From: Bimastos eiseni
Taxonomy: Eukaryota; Annelida; Clitellata; Crassiclitellata; Lumbricidae
Direction of reading: 5' to 3'
Assembly (NCBI GenBank): GCA_959347315.1
Contig: OY365813.1
Location: forward strand, 15,179,208-15,243,207
Length of the DNA stretch: 64,000 bases
Every line of letters starts with the position of its first letter. The stretch's first letter is position 1. This document shows positions 34,653-44,889 of this stretch, one piece after another. The translations under genes were made by a program, and so were the position numbers. The notes below the pieces were generated by a model. That model worked only from the letters and a program-made list of their open reading frames with translations, ran no database searches and was not told where the DNA came from.

Positions 34653-35059
34653 CAGAGGTGATGAACATTTTTGTTGTGGCGGGCCAATAGCAATATTTTC
34701 CAGCACACGCCGGGCCAGTAGCAATATTTTCCAGCACACGCCGGGCCAATAGCAATATTTTCCAGCACACGCCGGGCCAGTAGCAATATTTTCCGGCACG
34801 TGGCGGGCCAGAGTGCTGAAGACGCATGGGGAAATGGTTTAGGGATCTCAGATGGGAGACCATACACACATGCAGGGGAATTTTGCTCTGGATGACTTAC
34901 GTCAATCTGATATGTATTATTATTTGCAAACATCACAGAAAACTGACAAAGACGTAAAAATGAAAAATTAAACCTTTTATTTTCTTGTCTTCTCTACAAG
35001 GCTCCTCGGGCCCAAAATATATTATTTTTGGCCCGCGGGCCGACTTTTTGACGCCTTTG
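34653..35059. mobile_element. hAT-type nonautonomous element (MITE), 407 bp
   Basis: Ends CAGAGGTGATGAACA and (reverse complement of the right end) CAAAGGCGTCAAAAA form short imperfect terminal inverted repeats. They are flanked by an 8-base target duplication ACCTAGAC (34645-34652) / ATCTAGAC (35060-35067) with one mismatch. An 8-bp duplication with TA in the centre and CAG-type ends are hallmarks of hAT transposons. The inside has a 31-bp minisatellite and a GC-rich GGCCCGCGGGCC palindrome. There is no transposase. Confidence 0.7.
34678..34801 (+). repeat. 31-bp minisatellite x4 in the hAT element
   Basis: Four units of GCCGGGCCARTAGCAATATT + TTCCAGCACAC at 34678, 34709, 34740 and 34771, followed by a partial unit. 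Differences are single A/G changes. Confidence 0.95.
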
Positions 35060-36479
35060 ATCTAGACAATGCTATTATTTTGCTAACTACGCAAAACAGC
35101 AAGATCATGCTTAACGCACGTTAAAAACAGATGGGCGATGCCGTCTTGGTTCAGTGAGATTTATTCTTCGCAAGGAGGAAGTTAACTGTGAACGACAGGC
35201 GTCTCTCTGGGTGGATATATTAGCACGGATTACAGATCTCAGCCAATCGCTTCAGCTTATCAACCAGAGAGCTGTTTATCGCTTTGATGAGTACACAAAA
35301 TGACGCGAAATAGTAAAGCCATGTTTACAAATGGCGATAGATAAAATACTCTAAATGCAATAAATTGTTTTAGTTTTATTTTATTTTATCCACGCCTACC
35401 GCGTCTTACAGCATTAATATTCATTATTGTTTGCATTGCATAATCTATTCATCACCAATTTCGTACCAATTCGCTGAGTTAGCGAGGTTAATATTGTGGG
35501 TTATTAATTTCAAACAAAAGGTTTAATTTTAGATCAAAATAACACAAAGGCGAGGCCCAACGACGGCAATTCCGACCTCAAGAAGCAGAGAAATTCCGTA
35601 CCACTACGAACAGCAGTCACAAACCTTTTAGACGAAAGTGAGCGCGATCCTTTGAAAATAATTACAAGAGAGTAATATCATATTTTGTAAAACATAAATC
35701 ATAAACTTTGGATAACTGATTATACAATTTTGAACAAATTGATTGATGCCCCGTCCGGTGCTCTAACAGTTGTCGGGCTCTTTGGCATTTCCCTCCTTGC
35801 CGCCTCTCGGCGGGTTTGCAAGCGACTTAACTGAACGAAAAAAAGACAAGCATGGAATTCATTCCACAATTAAAATGATTTTTAGATTAGATTATTGTAG
35901 AATAGAGCAATAAATCTGGAACTTAAATCCATGTGGGAGTTTTATAGTGCTAGGTTTGCGTACCGAACTTATTCGTAGACTTCGCCAAGGATTTTGTTCG
36001 CTTAAGAAGCATTTTGATCGCAAGTTGCCTAGGCCACGTGATTGCATCAGATCATCCCTTCTGATGTCCACGGCCGAGTCTCAGCCGTGCGGACGTGCAC
36101 ATCCCCTGTAGCCGAGTGTTCACTTCTCGATGGAGGACGGCTGTCGAGGCCGTTGAAGTGACCCAGACTGATAGTCACAGGTGACCATTCAATCTACCGA
36201 CCAACACGACGAATGCCTCTTCCACGTTTTAAAAGTTTTCTCAGGACACTATTCAGAAAGAAAAAACCCCTTGATCAAATGCATCGCCGCTGAACGGTTC
36301 TTGACAAACGCCATATTAAGCGTTTGATATATACAGACACGAAACATACATTGTTACAATTTACTCATTATCTCTTGCTTATTTAATTATAGGGGCCTAC
36401 ACATTGAATTTCAATGCTACGACGCTGATCTGATCTTTGGTTGCTTTGTGGTTCATTGATATCAGGTATTGGCAAGAAA
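35060..36479. other. 5' flank of copy B
   Basis: From about 35.32 kb to the signal exon the sequence is homologous in patches to 49.44-51.1 kb before copy C (AATAGTAAAGCCATGTTT; CGCTTATTAA/TTAATTATAGG; TACAATTYACTCATTATCTC). It may hold the promoter and 5' UTR of the array unit. I see no clear TATA box close to the ATG. 36.03-36.24 kb is the inverted dispersed repeat also found at 7.0 kb. Confidence 0.5.
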
Positions 36480-36533
36480 ATGTTGCCACTCGTGTGTGTT
36501 TTTTGATCTGCAACTTCAACCTCGTGCTGTCAG
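36480..36533 (+). pseudogene. Copy B exon: signal peptide, frameshifted
   Basis: Homologous to the intact signal exon of copy C, but 54 instead of 55 bases. After MLPLVCVF a TGA follows because one base is missing near 36500. Donor GTCAG|gtcagt is kept. Confidence 0.75.
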
Positions 36534-36847
36534 GTCAGTCTAAGTTGATTGTAAGCTGTAGGTTATTATGATCAACAATTGCGCTTCATAATATTTTTTC
36601 CCACAATTTTTGGTTGAGAGAAAGTAAGTAAGCTGCTGTGATCACAAGAGCCGCACTTTATATTTTAAATATAAAGAAAATAGGCTAAAATGATTTATAA
36701 TTGCTTTTTAATATTACATTAACTAAAAAATAGAACAGGTGAATTAATTTACAATTTCGTAAGTAATCCAACGATAACAAATTCGCGCCTATTAGACTCT
36801 ATACTTACAGGTAACGGCCTGCGTGTAATATCCCTGCCTGATTGAAG

Positions 36848-37120
36848 GAATTACCACAACGCCTGGAATGCAAAGAACAGCTATTGGAGAAACAGCTACA
36901 TTCCAGTGGTCTGTGACTGAGTCTATATCAAATTATTCCGTCTACAATTTACACTCAGGGACATTGAGTGCCAATGCAAATTATACACTGGACAGCAAAA
37001 CTGGAGTGGTTACCCTCATCATTAGGAATATCCAACTGTCTGATGCTGGCAACTATTCATTGTCAGTGACCATGGGAACATCTACACAAACCGATGCAGG
37101 TGCTCTGCTCTTCGTCTATG
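36848..37120 (+). CDS. Copy B exon: Ig-like domain 1, intact
   Basis: A 273-base exon, acceptor gattgaag|GAATTA, donor CTATG|gtaagt, phase 1 at both ends. It reads ITTTPGMQRTAIGETATFQW, then GVVTLIIRNIQLSDAGNYSL, the typical V-set-like end. Both core cysteines are absent (TATFQW and NYSLSV), so the fold would lack the usual disulphide. It is nearly identical to copy C, with about 10 base changes, much closer than to copy A. Confidence 0.85.
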
Positions 37121-37189
37121 GTAAGTGGCCATTGTCGTAATTCTTACATTAGGCTTACTACTGAGTGTATGTGCATGCATTAAACATTA

Positions 37190-37234
37190 TTGTTATGATA
37201 ATCATCATCGTCATCGTCATCGTCATTGTCATCG

Positions 37235-37304
<70 letters not shown>

Positions 37305-37306
37305 TA
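37190..37306. repeat. (ATC)n microsatellite
   Basis: About 110 bases of CAT/CGT repeats in the Ig1-Ig2 intron of copy B, ending in a pure (CAT)n run. It creates spurious poly-His and poly-Met frames. Confidence 0.95.
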
Positions 37307-38255
37307 GATGTCGGTGTTTAAATACCGTGTGAATAAGTGTCGCGAGAGTAACTGTCGGCACACCGATATAATACTCATGACGTATTTCCAAATCTGCGCA
37401 TTTAACTGCAAATTCTTCTAACAATGCTGTTACGATTACGAGCCATAAGCGGGCCTTCAGCAAATTGGAACTAGTTTTGTCGTATTTGCGTTCATCAATG
37501 GCACAACATCGTCTCAGCGATCTTGCTCTTCCTAGCATAGAACGAGAATCATTGGAGAAAACAAATTTCGATAACGCTATTTACCAATATGCGATCGTAA
37601 AGTCTAGAAAAATCAATTTTTTAGATTGCCTATAACAGTCATGTTCAAAAGCCTTAAGAATAATTATTTGAAAAGGTTAAATAAATTAGAATCAATCATT
37701 CGGCTAAGACGCAGAGGGTCGCTGCACGGATATGAAGTTTATATTATGTAGGTCTATACGTGTGCATAAAAACCTCTAGGCTATGAATGCATGTCAATAT
37801 CACTTGATAATTCGTGTAGATATTTAAAATTCAGCCTGTATAATGCATTTTCCAATCAGTAATATACATGCATGATGGGAAAGTGATCAAGGAAATGTCC
37901 GGGAAGAATTGTCCTAGGATGTCTGGTGAAAATGTCTGGGAAGAATGTCCTGAATGTCCGGATACCACCAAAAGTTCATATCAATTAACTTTAAATGCAT
38001 CTATTGAATTTAATGTATCCATGGAATCTATTACCTGTATTATTTAAAAGTAGCTTTCCTCGTGTAGTCTGCTGATGCATGAGTGTGCACGTGTCCGTTT
38101 GAAGACATTAATATAGGGCCTTCAGGAACCTGATGGCAGATTCGCGTCCCAATTCAGTGTCTTCTTGTGTGTTTAATACGCATTCAGTATCTTGCATCCT
38201 GTTAAAGTTCTCTAGCCAACCTAAATATTAATAATTGGGTGGTCTTGGAATTTTT

Positions 38256-38601
38256 GTGAATCAAACGTCTGCCGGAGGTAGACAACAACAGGCAACAGAA
38301 GGCGATACAGTCAAACTGTCTTGTACTGCTACATCGAATTCATTACCAGAGTAGTATCGACCTAAAATGTACTACCAGTGGTCGTCGTCATGGCTTGGTG
38401 CATTTGAAAATATTTTCAGTGGACCAGCGAAACGTGAATATTCCGACGATCCCATTTCTGGCTACAGCATCAAAGACGATGGCAAAACTCTTGTTATTGC
38501 ATCGGCTCAGTAGCTTGATACTCAGTGGATACTCTGCTACGGGCAAGAACTATGGTCACCTAATTGATACAGCAGCAACTGGTATTACTTGCCTTTAAAA
38601 T
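38256..38601 (+). pseudogene. Copy B exon: Ig-like domain 2 with three stops
   Basis: It aligns to the A and C exons (NQTSAGGRQQQATEGDTV, KLSCTATSN, MYYQWSSSWLG, SIKDDGKTLVIASAQ, ILCYGQELW). In-frame stops lie at 38352 (TAG), 38511 (TAG for TAT) and 38565 (TGA). Both core cysteines are still encoded. The donor is AAAAT|gttagt. The acceptor AG at the start is not evident in either B or C. Confidence 0.85.
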
Positions 38602-40298
38602 GTTAGTATAAATATTACATGTATGTTACAATAACTATTGTGTTTCGACGTGAGCACTCTTAATGCATACATAGGTCTACCTGGATGTCATAAATAGTCA
38701 ATGCGTTCTCAAAACCGACAACCTGTTTTAGGCGGTATGAATGGCAGCCGTTCAGATTGAAGTTATGTATTATTTTGTTTATCGTTGAAATGTTAGTACG
38801 GAACAATTTATCACGAGCAGATGTATACTGTGCGCATGATTCAATAGGCCTACTCTCGGTACAAGAAACGATCCTGATTTCACTTTTCCTAAAAAGTGGC
38901 ATTGATTTCATAAACAGTTATGCGATCGTCTCACAGTAATACATCCCAATGTAGGCCTATTGAATGTCCTTAATGCTATTAGACTTACAACTAATATATT
39001 TTATTGTCGTGTCGTTACGCTTCATGATACTAAGTCAGACAAGGTAATGTAATGTCATGTATTGGATATGTAATGTAAATGCCATGCAAAAGCAATTTTA
39101 AAATGAGTGTATATATGTAACGCAAATGTAATGTACATCTTCAAAAATTACTCAGCGCCCACAAAGGTCACGCCAGTGAGACCAGCTTATTCACCAGCGC
39201 TATACCAAATTAAGTCCGCAATAGCCAATCCTCTCGTTTCTTCCGGTGCCAGGTCGAATTCCGGGGAGTCAAGCTGAGAAGACAACATGGTGCTACGGTG
39301 GTAGTCGATGCTGAGGGTTGTCATGTGGTGGCGCAGGAGTAGAATCTAGATAGGACACCTTGAAGAGTTCGGTTTTCAGTCGTGAGTGAAAAACAGCGGA
39401 GGATTGTGAAAGCGAAGGAGAGGCTATATTTGTAGATGGAATGTGGGAATGAGCAAACTGACGGATTTCTTTTGAGAGTCCGCTCTAAAAGGCTGGTGCA
39501 GCATAGACTAAGAAGCGGTTGCAGAATTGTAGGGACGTTGAAACTGGAGGTCGAGATAGAGAAAGATATGACGATGAGCGAGCTGACCCGTGCGGTTGGA
39601 TTGTAAGTAGGTGACGAATATAAGAGGGCTGAGAGGTTTAGGTTTGAAGCGCGTTGTAGGCGATAGATAGAATTTGGTAGCGGATGCGCTGAGGAACGTA
39701 AAGCCAATTAATTGATTTGAGAACAGGGATTATTTAGTGGTGTTTATGGGTTTTGGTGACTGCGCGGGTAAGAGCGTTCTCTATTATTACTGTTTCAAGA
39801 CGTTTGCGTGGAATCAATGTTATGGAAAAGAGAATTGCAATAATCTAGTTTTGAGTGAACAATTGATGTGGCTATTGTGCATACAGTCTTGTAGTTGAGT
39901 ATTAGGCGCAATCGACGAATGTGACGAATGTGCTGGTGCGAGACAGCTGGGTGATGTGGTCGGAAAATGTAAGGCTTCTAACGAAGATGATCCCAAGATT
40001 GGGGACATGAGAAGAGCAAGGTACGGGATAATTGGGGTTTGTTTGAAAAAAATCATACTAGTTGCAATAGACGTGTCTTGGTGTACCTACATCTAACCCA
40101 TGAGGACACGATAACGAACAAACTGTAAAGGTTGGAAGCCAACAACGTTCATTCCATATCAACTCTAGACTATGATAAACCTATTAAAGTATCAAAGGCA
40201 GAAGGTTCTCTTACGAGAAACGCTTTGCTGCGACGCGGAAATAAAGATCAATTTTTACTAAGGACGCAGTGACATTTGCCATTAATTTTCTATTTCAG
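38602..40298. other. Ig2-Ig3 intron of copy B
   Basis: Holds a dead LINE on the opposite strand (39320-40060). A short dispersed repeat (ACCAGCTTATTCACCAGCGC) lies near 39185. Nothing else is recognised. Confidence 0.6.
39320..40060 (-). pseudogene. LINE fragment: CR1/L2-type RT C-terminus
   Basis: The - strand frames give LDYCNSLFH (typical SKLDYCNSLLxG box), INWLYVPQRIRYQILSIAYN (the INWLPVxxRIxYK box) and near the end FHSRLKTELFKVSYL. The order and spacing fit the end of an L2/CR1-like reverse transcriptase. Frameshifts and stops make it inactive. It is antisense to copy B. Confidence 0.8.
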
Positions 40299-40594
40299 AC
40301 CGACCATACATCACCACACAGACTCCAGTTAGCAAGAAGTTCAACGCCGTCATAGGCGATTCTGTTTCACTTTCATTATTTTCATCGGCAATGCCTAACC
40401 CGAATTCTGCAACAAACTGGAATTTTGTAGACACAGCTGGCAGGTGCATGAACTGCCAGCCTCATATTATAATTCATATCCTTTATATTCTCTTGAATTT
40501 ATATTCACGTCAGAGGATTATTACGGTTATTATTCAATAAGCGTGAGCAACGCCATTGGCTCCACAACAGAAGCCTTTCAAGTGCTTCGTCCAG
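40299..40594 (+). pseudogene. Copy B exon: Ig-like domain 3, frameshifted
   Basis: Acceptor atttcag|ACCGAC and GC donor GTCCAG|gcaagt. Reads RPYITTQTPVSKKFNAVIGD, ATNWNFVDTAG, then a missing base near 40440 (GCTGGCAG where other copies have GCTGGGCAG) shifts the frame. The remaining HELPASYYNSYPLYSLEF and YYGYYSISVSNAIGSTTEAF is intact in the other frame. Confidence 0.8.
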
Positions 40595-41835
40595 GCAAGT
40601 GTATTATTAATATAAATTGGGAAAGAAAGCAAATCACGAGGTGTATTTGTTGCGCACTGTGTGTGTAGGTGATGCTGATAGTGATGTCCGCTAATTGATA
40701 TCATTTTGCTCAATTGGATTATTGAATGGGAGCTATAGTGCCAATTCTTAGCAACTGCTACTAAATCTAAATTGCTTATAACTGGTCAATGATGGATGTC
40801 TTCCCAATAAATGACATTAGAGTCAGATTATAGAGATGCCTGTGATTCCGGTTTCCATGCCAGTGCTCTTGTGCAGAAAGATATTGAGGATTTGAGGAAT
40901 TGGGTAGGTGGTCAAGTCAACCAAAAGACAACTCAGAGAGGAAAGACAAAATTTAAAAGATTGGAAATGTCTAAATGAGGCTCAGGCATCTACCCATAGT
41001 AAACGTTCTTAACTTATCTAAAATAAAATTTACTCCCCCAGCTGTCACAAACTCTTCACTGTAATGACATTCTCGCAGCTACACTTACATTCTTCGTTAT
41101 GATAACTAAAAAGACTTCTACGGCGCCGCCATGCCAATGCACTATAATAATTATAAAGTAACGTGGCAACATAATACATGTTATGTATATATGTTGCTAA
41201 GTTACATTGCTTTATAACTATTATAAATATTGTTCTAATAGATGTAATAAATTAGCCTTCATGAGAAGTTCATTATAATAACATTATTGGTTACTTAATT
41301 AACCAGCTAATGTACAATGTAATAAGGGGATATTATGGCCAAAATCAGCTGTTGCTGTCAGCTAGGTGGGCAAAGTGATTGGCTAACAGTGTTTGCACCT
41401 CGAGACATCAATGGATGATGGCTTTTGTATATGACCTCTCTCTCTCCGTATCTGTCTGTCTGTCCATCTGTCTGTATGTCTTTCTCTCTGTGTCTCTCTA
41501 TATGTCACTCTCACTATATGCTGCAGAATAACATGTCCACTTTAAATGTATATGCCAACTTTCACAATAAAGACTGGAAAATAGGCGTTTCTGGTGTATC
41601 ATCTGTGAATAATCTGGTTCCCGCGACTTGGCTTTTGTGGGCGCTGTAGAAATGCTGGGATTACAATTGTCACTAACCAGTGCAGCTAGTTAAGGTGATC
41701 AAACAATTTCTTTTAAGCTACAAGCCTTTGAGCAGCTTCATAGTAACAATGAAGCTATACAATTATCAGATAGAATTTATCCTCTGCTCTGTGTTTGATC
41801 TACCTCTATTTGATAATTTTTAATTGCATTTCTAG

Positions 41836-42462
41836 GGCCGCCTGATGCACCTTCGAATTTGAAAAAATTATTTGCTTCACATAACCTAATTGCAATACTG
41901 TGGAACTGCATGTGGTTCAATGGTCGTCAACAAACCATCTTCTTGCGGCTAAAAGCCACGTATAACAACAGCGTTATCGACACCATGAATATTACTGTAC
42001 ACTTTGATGATTGTTTCAATGATACTTTTACCACACATTTTGAGAACGAGATACAGCTTGAGACGGATTACGAAGTTCGCCTATGGTCGAATAATGACCT
42101 TAGTTCCAGTGATGTCATCACATTAGCAGTGAAAACTTTAAAAATATTCCAGTTTGTCGTTTCTCCAAAGACCATAATTTTTAACGGAAATCATGCCATT
42201 GTGAAGTTTAGCGTCGCTGACGCCTCAGTAGCAGTGCTTAATGTAGGCATACAGTCCTGTGTAGAATTTACCGGAGCTTGCAGCAATTTTGCTTATAACA
42301 AGGTACATAGCACGGCCGGACAAATAACATGTGATTACTTGCAACCAGGAGATGTGTATGTTTTCGACTTTAAAGTGTTTGGGTGTGATTCCCGTGGCAA
42401 CAATTATTATTATTTGACAATGGTGAATGGCGTAAGAGTGTCAAGGAACGGAGAAGTTGGGT
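41836..42462 (+). CDS. Copy B exon: FN3-like domain plus extension, intact
   Basis: A 627-base exon with acceptor atttctag|GGCCGC and donor GTTGGGT|gtgagt, open throughout. Landmarks: GPPDAPSNL, WNCMWFNGRQQ, TDYEVRLWSNNDLSSSDV, SPKTIIFNGNHA, IQSCVEFTGAC, QPGDVYVFDFKVFGC and YYYLTMVNGVRVSR. It is clearly more diverged from A and M than these two are from each other, so A/M and B are separate subfamilies. Loss of the CC pair seen in A and M (SCVE here) changes the cysteine pattern. Confidence 0.85.
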
Positions 42463-43659
42463 GTGAGTTTCAAGTTTCAAACCATTAATTATCTTATTAG
42501 TAGATGGTTTTCCATATGAGAGCTTATAAGATGACTTGCATGTAGGAAATAAATGGTTACGTCTGAAAGTAAGCAATGTAGGGTAATTTTCTACAATCAG
42601 TCTTAGAGCACCTTCTACGCGTGAAGTCAATATATTCGAACATCAGGAGCAGAAACCGATAATACGCACAATGAGTAAATTGACTACTATTCTATCTTAA
42701 TCTTATCCATCATATCATGCATTTCACATTATTTTCAGATGAATGAAAATCAAAGGTTTAGTTGTGGATAACGTTCTACAATTATAGCGTACACATAACA
42801 CAGTATAAATATAATTTGAACTCTCAACGGTCTTTGCCAAAGTAAGATTTGCAGCTTCTTGCTGTCTGGGTAACAACTGCATAATTATCAGAGTTCTCAA
42901 ATTTATTGTTTATGAATCGCTCTTTATAATATTATTATGGATTATTAGCGTGTATACCTATGAAGGATTATTAATAATTTAATACTATTAATTTGCCAGA
43001 ATAAAGTAGACCCAACAGTTTTGTTGACTTCTAGTCCTAATGCTAGAACGGAGGCTACACAGATCGTTGCGTTCCTGTTCCTACACTACGGACTTTGAAG
43101 ATTTACTGACTGTACTTACTGGTCAGAGTCCTTACTGTGGTGACGCTCTACGAACTACAGAATATGCGTCCATTCCCAGACCCCCTATCCTAGAGACTAT
43201 GCTCTGGTGCAGCGTGTTGAACCATCTGCGAGAGAATTTTCTGGCGGTGGAGCTCTAACATTGTGCGCCTCGTCTTCTTTCGTTGCTCCTCTTCATGACC
43301 ACCCGGAGTTCAAGAACTCAGGACATGAGGCATGCTATAAGTTGTGTCGAATGGGTTCTTGGCAGTGTGTATCTTCTAGTTATCTGAGCACTATTCGCTT
43401 ATTGCCTAAGATTTGTGTTCTTGCTAACCCGGACGTCCCTTTCTTAAGGTATATACAATAGACACTATTAAATGTTCATGGATACGGCGCTTTTGTATAC
43501 TCCATCTGGTTTCTTTACGCGAATGAAGTGTCTCGGTACTAAACTAGTTTGTATACCTATGAAGGAGTGGTTCAATATCTTTGTAGTTAGAAAGTGGTTC
43601 AATATCTTTATAGTCAGAAAAACATGTCGTATTCACTGCAATGGCAGGTTCTATAGCAG

Positions 43660-43838
43660 AACAACCTGATGATGAAAAAGCGAGTGTTGAAAGGGCGAAT
43701 CCTCCTCTGCTCATTTCAATCATCGTTTTGGGAGTTCTGTTGGGAGTCTCTGTCTTAACACTGATTGGCTGCTTAATTGCTACTCTTGTCTTCAAACGAC
43801 GTCAGAGCACACAGCCCAGCAACTCACAGCAGGCACAT
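43660..43838 (+). CDS. Copy B exon: transmembrane segment, intact
   Basis: Acceptor tatagcag|AACAAC and GC donor GCACAT|gcaagt, 179 bases, phase 1 in and 0 out. It has an extra SVERA in the juxtamembrane stretch (EKASVERANPPLLI), then helix IIVLGVLLGVSVLTLIGCLI and basic FKRRQST. The donor position is fixed by alignment to T1. Confidence 0.75.
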
Positions 43839-44752
43839 GCAAGTATTGCTGAAGGGTTTATACCGATAATTTCAATACAATTAACAGTGGCTAATCCTAA
43901 TGTGCCGATCAAATTTTCATTTAAACTACAAGTTTTCATGGTGTTTTGATTTGGCCAGAGTAGATGGATGATCGTTGTGCAATTAATTCGAATAGGTCAT
44001 CATCAACAGCAACAACCATGGTCTCATCGAACGTAGGTGGACGATGCGTCTGACCACATCTCCTCAGTGCCTTGTGCTTGTTTGCTTGATATCGGTGGTC
44101 GTGTTTCCGGATGTGCGTCAGAGCCGATTCGTGTCTGCTTCTTGTCCTAAACATCAACAACCATGTACTGTCACCCGTTCGGTGCCTGATACCTTTCCGA
44201 ACTTCTTTCCCCGTCCCACTCTCGCCTGCTCGATTGGTATCGCGGTCTTGCTTCCCGATCGACATCCAAGCCGGTTCATGCCCTCGTCTGTCCTTAATTT
44301 TGTCCTTGACATCAGATTTCAATCGTCTTGAATTTTTACTGCCAAAGGATCGACGCCTGTATGGCAAACCTTCCTCCTTTCTCCGGACTTAGGACCACCA
44401 TAGAATACTGTGGAGATCGTAATGCAGTTACTTCGAATAGGTGGCGTTCATTAATCTCCGTCGATCACGTTTGCGTGAGTCGGGTATAATGTGTAGTAGG
44501 CTACCATCTGGATCTATTGTTTGCCTCTTTGCTGAAATCTTGCGCCATCAAAACATTCACTTTGACTTCCAGCATAAGATGATCTAAGCAACTATAAAAT
44601 TTGCAAAATCAAAATAACCTTTGGCGAGTTTGTTATTGAAAATAAAGTGTTAGAAACGTGCAGGTTTCCTCTTCTGCTGATTTATCATCTGAGCTGTGAA
44701 TGTTTCATACACTGGTGTAGTTTTTCTTTGTGTGCGTTACAGCAGCCAAGCA

Positions 44753-44889
44753 CAACGGTTGACACCAGAGCTCGGCAACCAGCAACACAGCAGAACAACC
44801 AGGCGTATGAAGACGATGACAATTATGAAGCGGTTGGCGGAGGATATCCCTCAAAGACCGACCACCACTAGACATCACTGGAGGTTTAA
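44753..44889 (+). pseudogene. Copy B exon: tail with stop at second motif tyrosine
   Basis: Acceptor gcgttac|ag then CAGCCA. It reads AYEDDDNYEAV, eleven residues to DHH, then TAG (44869-44871) followed in frame by TSLEV and TAA (44887-44889). In T1 the codon is TAC and in A TAT, so the stop replaces exactly the tyrosine of the YxxL motif. The first motif, YEAV, is kept. Confidence 0.85.

Larger units (their letters stand above)
36480..44889 (+). pseudogene. Copy B: Ig/FN3 receptor-like gene with every exon type, disrupted
   Basis: All exon types are present in order: signal (36480-36533), Ig1 (36848-37120), Ig2 (38256-38601), Ig3 (40299-40594), FN3 (41836-42462), TM (43660-43838) and tail (44753-44889). 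Intron phases agree with the other copies (phase 1 for ectodomain exons, 0 after TM). Lesions: 1-base deletion in the signal exon, three stops in Ig2, a 1-base deletion in Ig3, and a stop at the second tail tyrosine. Ig1, FN3 and TM are intact. A (ATC)n tract, a dead LINE and other repeats lie in introns. Confidence 0.85.

Noticed and set aside
37125..37538. Long poly-His and poly-Met open frames
   Set aside because: They are translations of the (ATC)n microsatellite in the intron of copy B.
39321..39707. Ser/Leu-rich protein on the - strand
   Set aside because: It is a shifted frame of the CR1/L2 LINE end that reads better in broken frames.
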